Source: an uncultured Bacteroidota bacterium
GTDB taxonomy: Bacteria > Bacteroidota > Bacteroidia > Chitinophagales > Chitinophagaceae
DNA: 44,489 nucleotides
Reading direction: 5' to 3'
NCBI GenBank assembly: GCA_903821465.1
Contig: CAIJLK010000104.1
Location: 1-44,489 of the forward strand
Numbering within the stretch: position 1 is the stretch's first letter; each line of letters opens with the position of its first letter. This document shows positions 17,401-25,590 of this stretch, piece by piece. The translations under genes were made by a program, and so were the position numbers. Below the pieces are notes generated by a model that searched no databases, had not been told where the DNA came from, and saw only the letters and a program-made list of their open reading frames with translations.

Positions 17401-20400
17401 TTCGCCTATGGAGCCGGGAGAAAAAGATACGATCTATTCAGGCAGCATGGCAAAAGAATTATTTGTGATTCGACATATTCAAAAACAGCATCAAAAAGAT
17501 GCCTATAGTTTTATTAATACAAAAAAAGGAATCGAACCATTTGTTTATTCAGCAAACGAACAAGACCGAGGCGGCATTCAGATTGGGGAGTTATCTGTTT
17601 TTCAAAACAGGGTCTTCGTTAATAATTTTACTAAACCTGTTCCATTTACCAATAAAGAATTAGCCATCAAATATGCCAGCTTTAGAAATAATACAGAACC
17701 TGGCTCGGATGAAAAATGGACGGTAGAGATCAGTGGTAAAAAAGGTGAAAAAACGGCAGCAGAATTATTAACTACCATGTACGATGCTTCATTAGATGAT
17801 TTCAAAAGCCATCAGTTGAATAGACCTAATTGGTGGACCGCAGAGCATAAATATGATACCTGGAGTTTTAATTCTAATGTTGGAAACCAAAATTCCACCA
17901 CACACTTTATTCATGATATCTCTTGGAACACTGAAACTGATATTATCTATGATCGTATTCCTTACAACTTTGAAGACCTTTGGAATATTAGTTACAACAA
18001 TCATTTAAAACTCAAAGAAAAGCCGTTCATTAATTCACCCTATGGATTTGGATCTTATAATCCTTTAGCGAAAATGGATAATTCCTTTGCTTTGAATGAA
18101 ATTGTGACTGTGGGTGCTGGTGTTCAGTCAAAAACAATACGTCTTAGTGGCGCCAACACAATCAATCCTATGGCTGCCCCCCCTCCTGCCCTTAAGGACG
18201 AAGATCATAACAAGGTGAATCATAATTTGGAGGATAACCTTGATCAAAAAACAGCTTTAACCACAGAAACCCAGATCCGCAAAAATTTCAACGAAACAGC
18301 ATTTTTCTTCCCGCAATTATATGCAGATAGTACGGGCACTTATCGATTCAGTTTTACTATGCCTGATGCTGTTACCAAATGGAAGTGGATGAGTTTTGCG
18401 CATACAAAGGATTTATCTTCTGGTATGCAATCGGCATACATTCAGACTCAGAAAACCCTCATGGTACAATCCAATGCACCTAGGTTCATGCGTGAAGGAG
18501 ATAAAATGGAATTCAGCACACGGATTGCCAATATGAGCGACAAAGAATTAACTGGTCAGATTACGCTGGAATTAGTAGATGCAACAACGAACACTTCGGT
18601 TGATGGTTGGTTTCAAAATATTTTTCCAACACAATATTTCACAGTTGGTGCCAAGCAAACGGAAGCTATAAAGTTTCCTATACAAATTCCTTTCAGCTAT
18701 AACAAACCATTAATCTGGCGAGTGGTGGCAAAATCTGGCAATTATAGCGATGGAGAAGAAAATGTATTGGCAGTTTTAAGCAATCGATCACTAATTACTG
18801 AGAGCCTTCCAATATTAGTAAAAGGCGATACGACGCAACAATTTCATTTCACCAAATTGTTAAACCAAAACAGTAGCAGCCTAACCAATGAATCATTAAT
18901 TATTGAATTTAGTAGTAATCCCATCTGGTATGCGGTACAAGCGCTCCCCTTTTTAAAGCAGGGAATGGATAATTGTGCGGAAGCCATCTTCAATAGAATT
19001 TATGCCAACAGCATTGCTGCGTATATCGTAGGTAAAAATCCAATCATCAAAACTTGGTTCGAGCAATCTAAAAAAGATACGGCATCCTTATTATCAAATC
19101 TTCAAAAGAACCAGCAATTAAAACAAGTGTTATTAGAAGAAACGCCTTGGGTATTGGCAGCAAATACGGAAGCTGAAAGGAAAAAGAATTTAGCCGAACT
19201 GTTCGATCTATTAAAATTGGCGGAATCAAACCAATCTTCTTTGGCGAAATTGCAAGAATTGCAATTACCCAATGGTGCATTTAGTTGGTTTAAAGGTGGC
19301 TATGAAGATCCATATATCACCACTTATATTTTAACGGGTATTGGAAAGTTGAAAATTTTGGGTGCATTAACTCCAGACCAAGTTGATCAATTCAGACCAA
19401 TGCTCATCAAAGCCATTCAATATGCTGATGAAAAAATAAATTCAGCATATCAATGGCTGATTAGTCATTCAATTGATTTAAATCTCAAGCATATTGGAAG
19501 CAGGGAAATTCAATACCTGTACATGCGTAGTTTCTTTGCAGATATTGTCAAAAAAACAACTACTGCTTCAAACTATTATTTTAAACAAAGCAAAATAAAT
19601 TGGAAACAATTTTCAGTTTATTATCAATCAATGATTGGGCTCATTCAATTAAGAAATAAAGATGAACAATTTGTAGGCAAAACATTGCTTCCATCCATAT
19701 TTGAGAATGCTGTAACTGATACACAGAAGGGCATGTATTGGAAACAAACTGCATGGGACTGGTATAGTTCTCCAATAGAGACCGCTGCATTGGTTATTGA
19801 ATTGACTTCTGAATACAATCAAAAAAATAATTCATTAGTAAGAACAAAAGAAATTGACGAGATCAAAACTTGGTTGATCTTAAATAAACAAACCAATAAC
19901 TGGAAAACCAGTATCAAAACTGCCAATGCTTGCTATGCATTACTCTTAAATGGAACTGATTGGCTGAAACAACAGAAAACAGTTCAAGTAACATTGGGCA
20001 AAACAGTCATCAACAGTAGTAATGAAAAAATAGAAGCTGGTTCGGGATATTTTGAAAAAAGAATTGATGGCCCAAAAGTAGATCCTACCATGGGCGAGAT
20101 CAAACTAACTACCAAAACTGCCGGCGCACAAAAAAACAACCAACCTGCATGGGGTGCTATTTATTGGCAGTACTTTGAGGACTACGATAAAATTACGGAA
20201 GCCGCATCACCACTAACTGTTCAGAAAAAAATAATGATCGAAACAGTTACAGCTAAGGGCAAAGAACTCGTTCCAGTTGATCTAAACAATCCGCTGAAAG
20301 TGGGCGACAAAGTTGTGATAAGAATGCTGATCAGAACAGATCGTGATATGGAATATCTGCATTTGAAAGATATGCGTGCTGCGGGTATGGAGCCAGTGAA

Positions 20401-20632
20401 TGTATTGAGCGGATACAAATGGCAGGATGGAATGGGTTATTACGAAAACACAACTGATATTAGTAGCAACTTTTTTATCAGCCACATGAATAAAGGAACT
20501 TATGTTTTCGAATACCCGGTTTACATCACGCATACTGGAAACTTTTCTGTAGGTATTGCAAGCATTCAATGTATGTATGCCCCGGAATTTAACAGTCATT
20601 CAGAAGGCATAAGAATCAACGTGGCTGAATAA
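14465..20632 (+). CDS. Very large alpha-2-macroglobulin family protein, degenerate thioester
   Basis: A 2055-residue exported protein (signal peptide MNLKKLIVGCALLFGNTLFA then Q; a Met four codons upstream at 14453 is the alternative start). It has the bacterial alpha-2-macroglobulin layout: an N-terminal helical and beta region, an MG2-type segment FFFTDRSIYRPGQTVLFKS near residue 594, a carboxypeptidase-regulatory-like stretch, LNEIVTVGAG near 1210 (like SusC/TonB-receptor plug motifs), and the alpha-2-macroglobulin domain FNETAFFFPQLYADSTGTYR near 1275. The thioester site, normally C-x-E-Q, reads NCAEAIFNR, with Cys about 1504; the Gln is replaced by Ala, so no thioester can form. A protease-trapping or envelope-guarding role is known for some family members; the role here is inferred. 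It ends 29 bp before the prenyltransferase-PKS genes with no terminator between. Confidence 0.88.
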   Translation: MNLKKLIVGCALLFGNTLFAQLRDTAFSKQWIEIDSLIGVSKLPKSALVKVKDVYSLAEKKSNNVHQLKALLYRVALENDITETDINRNTASLQKELAKNKDADIQALLHVLIAKQYQEYFNNHRWQLYQRSNISLAKKEDILSWSADDFLKAIETEYFLSLKNKALLKKTSVTKFDVLLYKGDAEYLRPTLFDLIAHDALDYFKTGEGSKTRPINDYSIQQREALSGYTIFSNTQLNTSDSSAHAFKALQLFQELIRFHESDSNKAALILVDVDRINWVSQQVTFENKKQLKAAALHSIATAFKSDPASAHAMLQLAKDKAELAESFIANIDTTNRFSYQEALLLIAKIEQLYQKENPVKDALENLKQDILRKSLSTESEMVNIPGKPFRALVKFKNVDTIFIRIIAIALEETSAYNNRDTIIYRLCNSKPMISFKHWLPNTDDHQDHRVEIKLDPLLNGEYILFTSSGKDFNKDSDILNYQPFQISNISLVQNKNNFFVLNRETGMPIPKATINVLSQTSYQYNLPWNAESKATTDENGYFKLTTASNNNYYRFDIESKNDRLRIFNNSFISGSPVDNTDNQVYEMENEKTFFFTDRSIYRPGQTVLFKSIVTTLEKATNRSKIVAHSTATVYLKDANYRIVDSLKFTSNDYGSFTGKFVLPEKLLTGNFTLSLKKALKGEAMFSVEAYKRPTYTASFEKLIKPYRLNDSIEVKGIAKAFAGNFITGAKVSYHIVRKARPMYFYLRYNNFRYSPPQEIGQGSLQTDSKGAFIIRFKALPDMRMDSNSNPIFDYTIDATVTDPSGETRTTTKKISCSYQSLLLQVSHPQIINANQETKIGITASNLNEEIQSALVNIKLVELQAPERLIRDRYWSRPDQFVMSKDDYIKSFPFDLYDNENEFNTYPVARTAIETTIDTKHKNEFFIDKAQLKSGYYQIIASTKDEQGKLVEYKNYLQVFDPQNNSLASGNIHFMYGNSSPMEPGEKDTIYSGSMAKELFVIRHIQKQHQKDAYSFINTKKGIEPFVYSANEQDRGGIQIGELSVFQNRVFVNNFTKPVPFTNKELAIKYASFRNNTEPGSDEKWTVEISGKKGEKTAAELLTTMYDASLDDFKSHQLNRPNWWTAEHKYDTWSFNSNVGNQNSTTHFIHDISWNTETDIIYDRIPYNFEDLWNISYNNHLKLKEKPFINSPYGFGSYNPLAKMDNSFALNEIVTVGAGVQSKTIRLSGANTINPMAAPPPALKDEDHNKVNHNLEDNLDQKTALTTETQIRKNFNETAFFFPQLYADSTGTYRFSFTMPDAVTKWKWMSFAHTKDLSSGMQSAYIQTQKTLMVQSNAPRFMREGDKMEFSTRIANMSDKELTGQITLELVDATTNTSVDGWFQNIFPTQYFTVGAKQTEAIKFPIQIPFSYNKPLIWRVVAKSGNYSDGEENVLAVLSNRSLITESLPILVKGDTTQQFHFTKLLNQNSSSLTNESLIIEFSSNPIWYAVQALPFLKQGMDNCAEAIFNRIYANSIAAYIVGKNPIIKTWFEQSKKDTASLLSNLQKNQQLKQVLLEETPWVLAANTEAERKKNLAELFDLLKLAESNQSSLAKLQELQLPNGAFSWFKGGYEDPYITTYILTGIGKLKILGALTPDQVDQFRPMLIKAIQYADEKINSAYQWLISHSIDLNLKHIGSREIQYLYMRSFFADIVKKTTTASNYYFKQSKINWKQFSVYYQSMIGLIQLRNKDEQFVGKTLLPSIFENAVTDTQKGMYWKQTAWDWYSSPIETAALVIELTSEYNQKNNSLVRTKEIDEIKTWLILNKQTNNWKTSIKTANACYALLLNGTDWLKQQKTVQVTLGKTVINSSNEKIEAGSGYFEKRIDGPKVDPTMGEIKLTTKTAGAQKNNQPAWGAIYWQYFEDYDKITEAASPLTVQKKIMIETVTAKGKELVPVDLNNPLKVGDKVVIRMLIRTDRDMEYLHLKDMRAAGMEPVNVLSGYKWQDGMGYYENTTDISSNFFISHMNKGTYVFEYPVYITHTGNFSVGIASIQCMYAPEFNSHSEGIRINVAE

Positions 20633-20661
20633 AGTTTATATTCCCGATTCAATCCCACAGT

Positions 20662-21525
20662 TTGATTCAAAGATCCACCATACAGCTATTACGGATTCCG
20701 TTTAGCTTTTTTCTGATGCCAGTGTTTTGGTTTGCGCTAAGCAGTTCAGATCATATCGATTGGCACAGGGCTGTATTGGTTTTCGTTTTGTTGCATGTTT
20801 TTCTTTATCCATCCAGCAATGGGTACAACAGTTATAATGATCGGGATACTGAAAGCATTGGCGGACTTTCCAATCCGATGCAGCCAACAAAGCAATTGTA
20901 TAAAATAACCCTTGCTTTAGATATAGTAGGTTTTGCACTTTCCTTTTTACTAAGTACAGTCTTTGCCGGATGTTTTCTCTTTTTTATTATTTGCTCTAGG
21001 TTATATAGTTGGCGAGGTTTGCGTTTAAAGAAATATCCTATTTTAGGCTATTTGCTGGTCATTAGCAATCAAGGCTCCTTAGTTTTTTTTGCAATCGCAC
21101 ATGGTGTTAGTAGTACACTAACCATGGATGTTCCCTTTTTACTAATTGTTGCTGCGGGTTTATTAATTGGTGGATTCTACCCAATCACTCAAATATACCA
21201 ACACATTCAGGATCGTAAAGACGGGGTCAAAACCATTTCCATGCTACTAGGCAAAAGGGGCACTTTTATATTTTGCTCCGTCCTATATCTATTAGCTTTT
21301 GCATGCCTCTTTTTGTATTATCAATCTGTTCTTAGTTTACATAATTTTTGGATTGTTCAACTTTTTTTCATCCCAGTGGTTGTATATTTTATGAATTGGA
21401 TGTTAGCGGTCTGGAGAAATCCAGAAAAGGCTGATTTCAAAAACACCATGCGAATGGTTTGGCTGGCAAGTACTTGCACCAATCTAGCATTTATTACATT
21501 ATTAATATTGAACCATTTTGGCTGA
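20662..21525 (+). CDS. UbiA-family membrane prenyltransferase
   Basis: A 287-residue polytopic membrane protein with about 8-9 hydrophobic helices. The first Asp-rich motif is NGYNSYNDRDTES (residues 53-65) and the second is QDRKDG (D184, D187), placed as in UbiA-type enzymes that attach an isoprenoid chain to an aromatic or other acceptor. The best start is TTG at 20662, since no ATG occurs in frame before residue 19, where translation would begin inside the first hydrophobic segment. It overlaps the type III PKS gene by 8 bp, strongly suggesting they act together. The likely acceptor is the PKS product or a derivative, but a chlorophyll- or tocopherol-type or reductive role cannot be excluded. 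Confidence 0.82.
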   Translation: MIQRSTIQLLRIPFSFFLMPVFWFALSSSDHIDWHRAVLVFVLLHVFLYPSSNGYNSYNDRDTESIGGLSNPMQPTKQLYKITLALDIVGFALSFLLSTVFAGCFLFFIICSRLYSWRGLRLKKYPILGYLLVISNQGSLVFFAIAHGVSSTLTMDVPFLLIVAAGLLIGGFYPITQIYQHIQDRKDGVKTISMLLGKRGTFIFCSVLYLLAFACLFLYYQSVLSLHNFWIVQLFFIPVVVYFMNWMLAVWRNPEKADFKNTMRMVWLASTCTNLAFITLLILNHFG

Positions 21526-22603
21526 TATCGTATCTATAGCAACTGCTTCACCAACCTATGCGCACAAGCAGGAAGATATCCTGCATTACATGCAAAAAGC
21601 CTATCAGTTAGATAATGAGGAAAAGAGAAAATTGGCTTTTCTATATCATCATAGTGGTATCGAAACAAGGCATTCTGTTATTCCTGATTATGGTATTACG
21701 CAAGCAGACTGGAACTTTTTACCAAAAAATGATCAAGATGCTTTCCCTTCTATTGAGCAGCGAATGGAATTGTATAAAAACAATGCGGCTCCCATTTCAA
21801 TAGAAGCCATTAAGAAATGTATCGAACCATTTATTTCTGCTGACAAAATCACTCACTTAATTACCATAAGTTGTACAGGCATGAGTGCGCCAGGATTAGA
21901 TCTCGAGATCATGGAAGCAATGCAACTATCAACGACCCTTTTTCGAACTTCTATTAATTTTATGGGATGCTATGCTGCCATACATGGTTTAAAATTGGCA
22001 AAATTCATTTGCGATAGTGAGCCCAATGCGCAGGTAGTATTAGTGGCAACTGAATTATGCACCTTGCACTTTCAAAAAGAATATACACTAGAAAGTGCCT
22101 CAAGTAGTCTCTTATTTGCAGATGGCTCTGCAGCTGTTTTGGTGAATAATAATGGTACTAGTCTAAACGCTTTGCAGATCGAAAGCTTTCATTCACAAGT
22201 GGCTTTTGAAGGGAAAAAAGATATGGCTTGGGAAATTAGCAGTAAGGGTTTCTTAATGACATTGAGCAGTTATATCCCGCAACTTATTAAAGAAGATATT
22301 GAGTTACTTATTGCTGCAGCGCTTCAGAAAAAAGGCCTTACCATCCAAGATATCCCTTATTGGAGTATTCATCCTGGTGGTAAAAAGATTGTAGATGTGA
22401 TTGAACAAAAATTAGCATTAACTGCAGCACAAACAAAATATGCAAGAAAAATATTAGCAGAAAATGGGAACATGTCTTCGCCCACCATACTTTTTGTATT
22501 AAAAGAAATTATGGACTCACCAATTGAATCTGGGGATCATGTTTTTGGAATAGCATTCGGACCAGGACTAACTATGGAAACTTTTCTTTGTAAAAAGAAA
22601 TAA
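21518..22603 (+). CDS. Type III polyketide synthase (chalcone/alkylresorcinol synthase family)
   Basis: A homodimeric condensing enzyme that extends an acyl-CoA starter with malonyl-CoA and cyclises the chain to a pyrone, resorcinol or phloroglucinol. The 361 residues carry the complete catalytic triad: Cys151 in NFMGCYAAIHGLK, His285 in SIHPGGKKI and Asn318 in ENGNMSSPT. The GFGPG-type loop near the C-terminus reads AFGPGLT. ISCTGMSAPGLDLEI is the typical upstream motif. Translation appears to start at TTG (21518), inside the end of the UbiA gene, so this is the second consecutive TTG-initiated gene. Product chemistry cannot be read from sequence. The downstream methyltransferase and flavoprotein suggest a methylated, hydroxylated phenolic or quinone lipid. 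Confidence 0.92.
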   Translation: MADIVSIATASPTYAHKQEDILHYMQKAYQLDNEEKRKLAFLYHHSGIETRHSVIPDYGITQADWNFLPKNDQDAFPSIEQRMELYKNNAAPISIEAIKKCIEPFISADKITHLITISCTGMSAPGLDLEIMEAMQLSTTLFRTSINFMGCYAAIHGLKLAKFICDSEPNAQVVLVATELCTLHFQKEYTLESASSSLLFADGSAAVLVNNNGTSLNALQIESFHSQVAFEGKKDMAWEISSKGFLMTLSSYIPQLIKEDIELLIAAALQKKGLTIQDIPYWSIHPGGKKIVDVIEQKLALTAAQTKYARKILAENGNMSSPTILFVLKEIMDSPIESGDHVFGIAFGPGLTMETFLCKKK

Positions 22604-22614
22604 AAGCATTGTAC

Positions 22615-23316
22615 ATGAATTTAAAAAGTCGCTCTTATCAAAAAGAATTGCTCGACGGTGAAGAAATCCCTTTTGCCGATATTGCTCAAACAATGCGGGA
22701 GCTAAATACCATTAATACTTATCTAGGCGGACACGCCATTACTTTAGATGGATTTCAGCAGTTGGTGAAAGAAAAGAAAGAAATTACGGTTTGTGAAATT
22801 GGATGTGGTGGTGGAGATAACTTGGTTGCAATTGTAAAATATTGCAAAGCAAAACAGATCAAGATCCATTGTATCGGAATCGATTATAATACCGAATGCA
22901 TTGCCTTTGCAAAACAAAATGAGTATTTGAAAGAAAATACAGACTTCATTTGTAGCGATTATGCAAAAGTTCATTTTGAGAACAACCCAGATATTATTTT
23001 CTCGAGTTTATTCTGCCATCATTTTACTGATGAAGAACTGATCCTTCAACTTCAATGGATGCAACAGAATGCAGGGTTAGGATTTTTTATCAACGATCTG
23101 CACCGGCATGGATTGGCCTATTTTTTAATAAAAATATTGACACAGGTATTTTCAAAATCATACTTGGTAAAAAACGATGCCTGCTTAAGTGTTGCGCGGG
23201 GATTTAAAAAAATGGATTGGCAAATGCTATTTTCAAAAGCAGGGATCATTCATTATCAAATGAATTGGAAATGGGCTTTTAGATACTTAATTGTAAATGA
23301 ACAGGACCCTAGATGA
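22615..23316 (+). CDS. SAM-dependent class I methyltransferase
   Basis: A 233-residue methyltransferase with motif I VCEIGCGGGDNL (residues 59-70), an acidic residue ending strand 2 (GIDYN, D90) and motif IV-like IIFSSLFCHHFTDEEL. The ATG at 22615 is preferred over a TTG two codons upstream. It lies 11 bp after the type III PKS gene, and its stop overlaps the next start as ATGA, so it belongs to the same translationally coupled operon. It probably methylates the oxygen or ring carbon of the polyketide product, by analogy with the methyltransferase partner of type III PKS genes in actinomycete phenolic-lipid clusters. The substrate is inferred from context only. Confidence 0.85.
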   Translation: MNLKSRSYQKELLDGEEIPFADIAQTMRELNTINTYLGGHAITLDGFQQLVKEKKEITVCEIGCGGGDNLVAIVKYCKAKQIKIHCIGIDYNTECIAFAKQNEYLKENTDFICSDYAKVHFENNPDIIFSSLFCHHFTDEELILQLQWMQQNAGLGFFINDLHRHGLAYFLIKILTQVFSKSYLVKNDACLSVARGFKKMDWQMLFSKAGIIHYQMNWKWAFRYLIVNEQDPR

Positions 23317-24446
23317 AACAGGATTTTGACATAGCAGTTGTAGGTGGCGGGTTAGCAGGCTTAAGTCTGGCCATCCAGTGTGCAGTTGCAGGATACCGAA
23401 CAATTTTATTCGAAAAAGAAACATATCCTTTTCAAAAAGTCTGTGGCGAATATATCAGCAATGAGTCCCTCCCCTTTTTAGAAAAAATAGGTGTTCCCAT
23501 TTCATCTTGGGGCCTGCCTAACATTAACGAATTGAAAATATCTGCACCTAACGGAAATGTCTATCAGTTTTCGTTACCACTTGGTGGATTTGGAGTAAGT
23601 AGATATAAACTAGATGAATACTTATATTGCATTGCATTAAGTAAAGGCGTTACTGTAATGACGGGTACAAAAGTGCAGGACATTATTTTCAAATCAGATG
23701 GGTTCGAAATCAAAACTGATCAAAGCGTTTATTACAGCAAAATAGCAGCCGGCAGTTTTGGCAAAAGAAGTAATCTAGACATTCATTTAGCCCGCCCATT
23801 TGTTAAGGCAAAGCCCAATGTTTTAAATAATTTTATTGGCGTTAAATACCATATTCGATATCCACACCCAACAAATCAAATTGCATTACATAATTTCAGT
23901 CAAGGTTATTGCGGTATCGAGGAAATAGAAAACGGAGAATGCTGTTTGTGTTATTTAACCACCTCAGAAAACCTAAAAAAATCGGGAAATAGCATTCGAG
24001 AAATGGAAGAAAAAATTCTATGGAAAAACCCATTATTGAAAGATATTTTTAACAATGCCGAATTTATCTTCAAAAAACCACTTACTATTTCTCAAATAAG
24101 TTTTCAAAAGAAATCACAAATTGAAAACCATCTGCTCTGTGTTGGTGATGCAGCAGGCATGATTACACCCTTATGTGGGAATGGCATGAGCATGGCTTTA
24201 CATGGCAGCAAAATTGCCTTTCAAAATATTGATCAGTATTTCAAAAATGGTCGGAATCGATTAGCCTTAGAGACTAACTATGAGCAGCAATGGAAAAAAC
24301 AATTTGCAAAAAGGATTTTTGTTGGCAGAACAATACAACGCCTATTTGGTAACGAACATATCACGAATTACTTTCTGCAATTCATACAAAATTTTCCCGC
24401 ACTCTCTAGAAAATTGATCAATGCTACACATGGCAAACCTTTCTAA
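23313..24446 (+). CDS. FAD-dependent oxidoreductase, hydroxylase / geranylgeranyl-reductase-like
   Basis: A 377-residue flavoprotein of the p-hydroxybenzoate hydroxylase/geranylgeranyl reductase superfamily. The N-terminal dinucleotide motif is DIAVVGGGLAGLSLA (G11-G16) with the ribose-binding Glu34 (LFEKE). The second FAD motif is LCVGDAAGMITPLCGNG (about 275-290). The PFQKVCGEYIS stretch after strand 2 is typical of this group. The start overlaps the methyltransferase stop by 4 bp (ATGA). It could hydroxylate the aromatic ring towards a hydroquinone or quinone, like SrsC in Streptomyces, or reduce the prenyl chain, given the UbiA partner. Sequence inspection alone does not separate these options. 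Confidence 0.85.
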   Translation: MKQDFDIAVVGGGLAGLSLAIQCAVAGYRTILFEKETYPFQKVCGEYISNESLPFLEKIGVPISSWGLPNINELKISAPNGNVYQFSLPLGGFGVSRYKLDEYLYCIALSKGVTVMTGTKVQDIIFKSDGFEIKTDQSVYYSKIAAGSFGKRSNLDIHLARPFVKAKPNVLNNFIGVKYHIRYPHPTNQIALHNFSQGYCGIEEIENGECCLCYLTTSENLKKSGNSIREMEEKILWKNPLLKDIFNNAEFIFKKPLTISQISFQKKSQIENHLLCVGDAAGMITPLCGNGMSMALHGSKIAFQNIDQYFKNGRNRLALETNYEQQWKKQFAKRIFVGRTIQRLFGNEHITNYFLQFIQNFPALSRKLINATHGKPF

Positions 24447-24483
24447 TTGGTAAGATTCAGAATTATTGACGAATTTCGTGCAC

Positions 24484-25539
24484 ATGCAAGTTGATTATAT
24501 CATTGTTGGGCAGGGACTATGTGGAACATTCCTGAGTTGGAATTTAATTTCGTCGGGCAAAACGGTATTGGTGATTGATGATGATCAACCCTCCACTTCA
24601 ACCAAAGTGGCTAGTGGCGTAATTAATCCGGTTACAGGAAGAAGAATTGTGCGTACCTGGGAAATTGAAAAATTATTACCCTTTGCATGGAATGCATATA
24701 CTGAATTTGGAAATGAATTAGGGGTAGAATTAGTAAGAAAATGTAATATTCTTAATTTCCATCCCACACCACAAATGGAACTTGCCTTCAGAGACCGAAT
24801 ACCTGAAGAAAAAGAATACCTGCGTTTACCAGAAGACCAGGAAGCATGGCGGACTTATTTTAATTTTCCTTTTAGCATTGGAGAAATTGATCCTTGTTTG
24901 TTGATTGAATTACATGGCATGCTGCAGGGATGGAGAAAAAAGCTGATCGCAGCGAATGCTTTATTATCTGAACGTTTTGAATGGACCGATTGTCAGATCG
25001 AGCCAGAACTTGTGACCTATCAAAATCATGAAGCTCAAAAAATAATTTTCTGTGAAGGCACGGAAGGACTCGACAATCGCTATTTCAGTTTATTACCTTA
25101 CGCAAGAAATAAAGGCGAAGCCATCATTGCAGATATTCCTGGTTTACCCAGAACCAATATTTATAAACAGGGCGTGAATCTAGTTCCTTGGCATGACGGA
25201 CTCTGGTGGATTGGTTCTACCTATGATTGGAATTTTACAGATCTGATGCCCACAGTTGAGTTTAGAAGAAATACACAAACCCAATTATATCACTGGCTAA
25301 AATTACCTTTCGAAATTGTGGATCATATCGCGTCTGAGCGACCAGCGAATATGGAAAGAAGGCCATTCGTTGGATTGCATCCTATCCATCAGTCCGTCGG
25401 TTTATTCAATGGTATGGGTACCAAGGGCTGTTCTTTAGCTCCTTACTTTGCCAAACAGTTTTCAGAATACTTAATTCATCAAACACCGATGGAGCCGCTG
25501 GTTGACATAAATCGCTTCAAGAAGATTTTAAGTCGCTAA
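24484..25539 (+). CDS. DAO-family FAD-dependent oxidoreductase (glycine oxidase-like)
   Basis: A 351-residue flavoenzyme. The N-terminus reads VDYIIVGQGLCGTFLSWNL, a GxGxxG FAD motif followed by VLVIDDDQPSTSTKVASGVINPVTGRR. The ASG-x-NP-x-GRR pattern is typical of DAO-fold amine and imine oxidases such as glycine oxidase, MnmC and DadA. WWIGSTYDWNFTD and FNGMGTKGCSLAPYFA correspond to the second FAD-contacting strands near the C-terminus. The ATG at 24484 is used; an upstream in-frame TTG is less likely. It follows the PKS operon by 37 bp in the same direction and could be its last gene or an unrelated housekeeping enzyme. The substrate is unknown. Confidence 0.82.
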   Translation: MQVDYIIVGQGLCGTFLSWNLISSGKTVLVIDDDQPSTSTKVASGVINPVTGRRIVRTWEIEKLLPFAWNAYTEFGNELGVELVRKCNILNFHPTPQMELAFRDRIPEEKEYLRLPEDQEAWRTYFNFPFSIGEIDPCLLIELHGMLQGWRKKLIAANALLSERFEWTDCQIEPELVTYQNHEAQKIIFCEGTEGLDNRYFSLLPYARNKGEAIIADIPGLPRTNIYKQGVNLVPWHDGLWWIGSTYDWNFTDLMPTVEFRRNTQTQLYHWLKLPFEIVDHIASERPANMERRPFVGLHPIHQSVGLFNGMGTKGCSLAPYFAKQFSEYLIHQTPMEPLVDINRFKKILSR

Positions 25540-25590
25540 TTCCTAACAAAAATTTAATTTAGTTCCAACTTCCAATTTGAACTATTCCAA

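Noticed and set aside
14453..25539. Horizontal transfer island
   Set aside because: No integrase, transposase, tRNA target or evident base-composition break; codon use looks like that of the flanking genes by eye.
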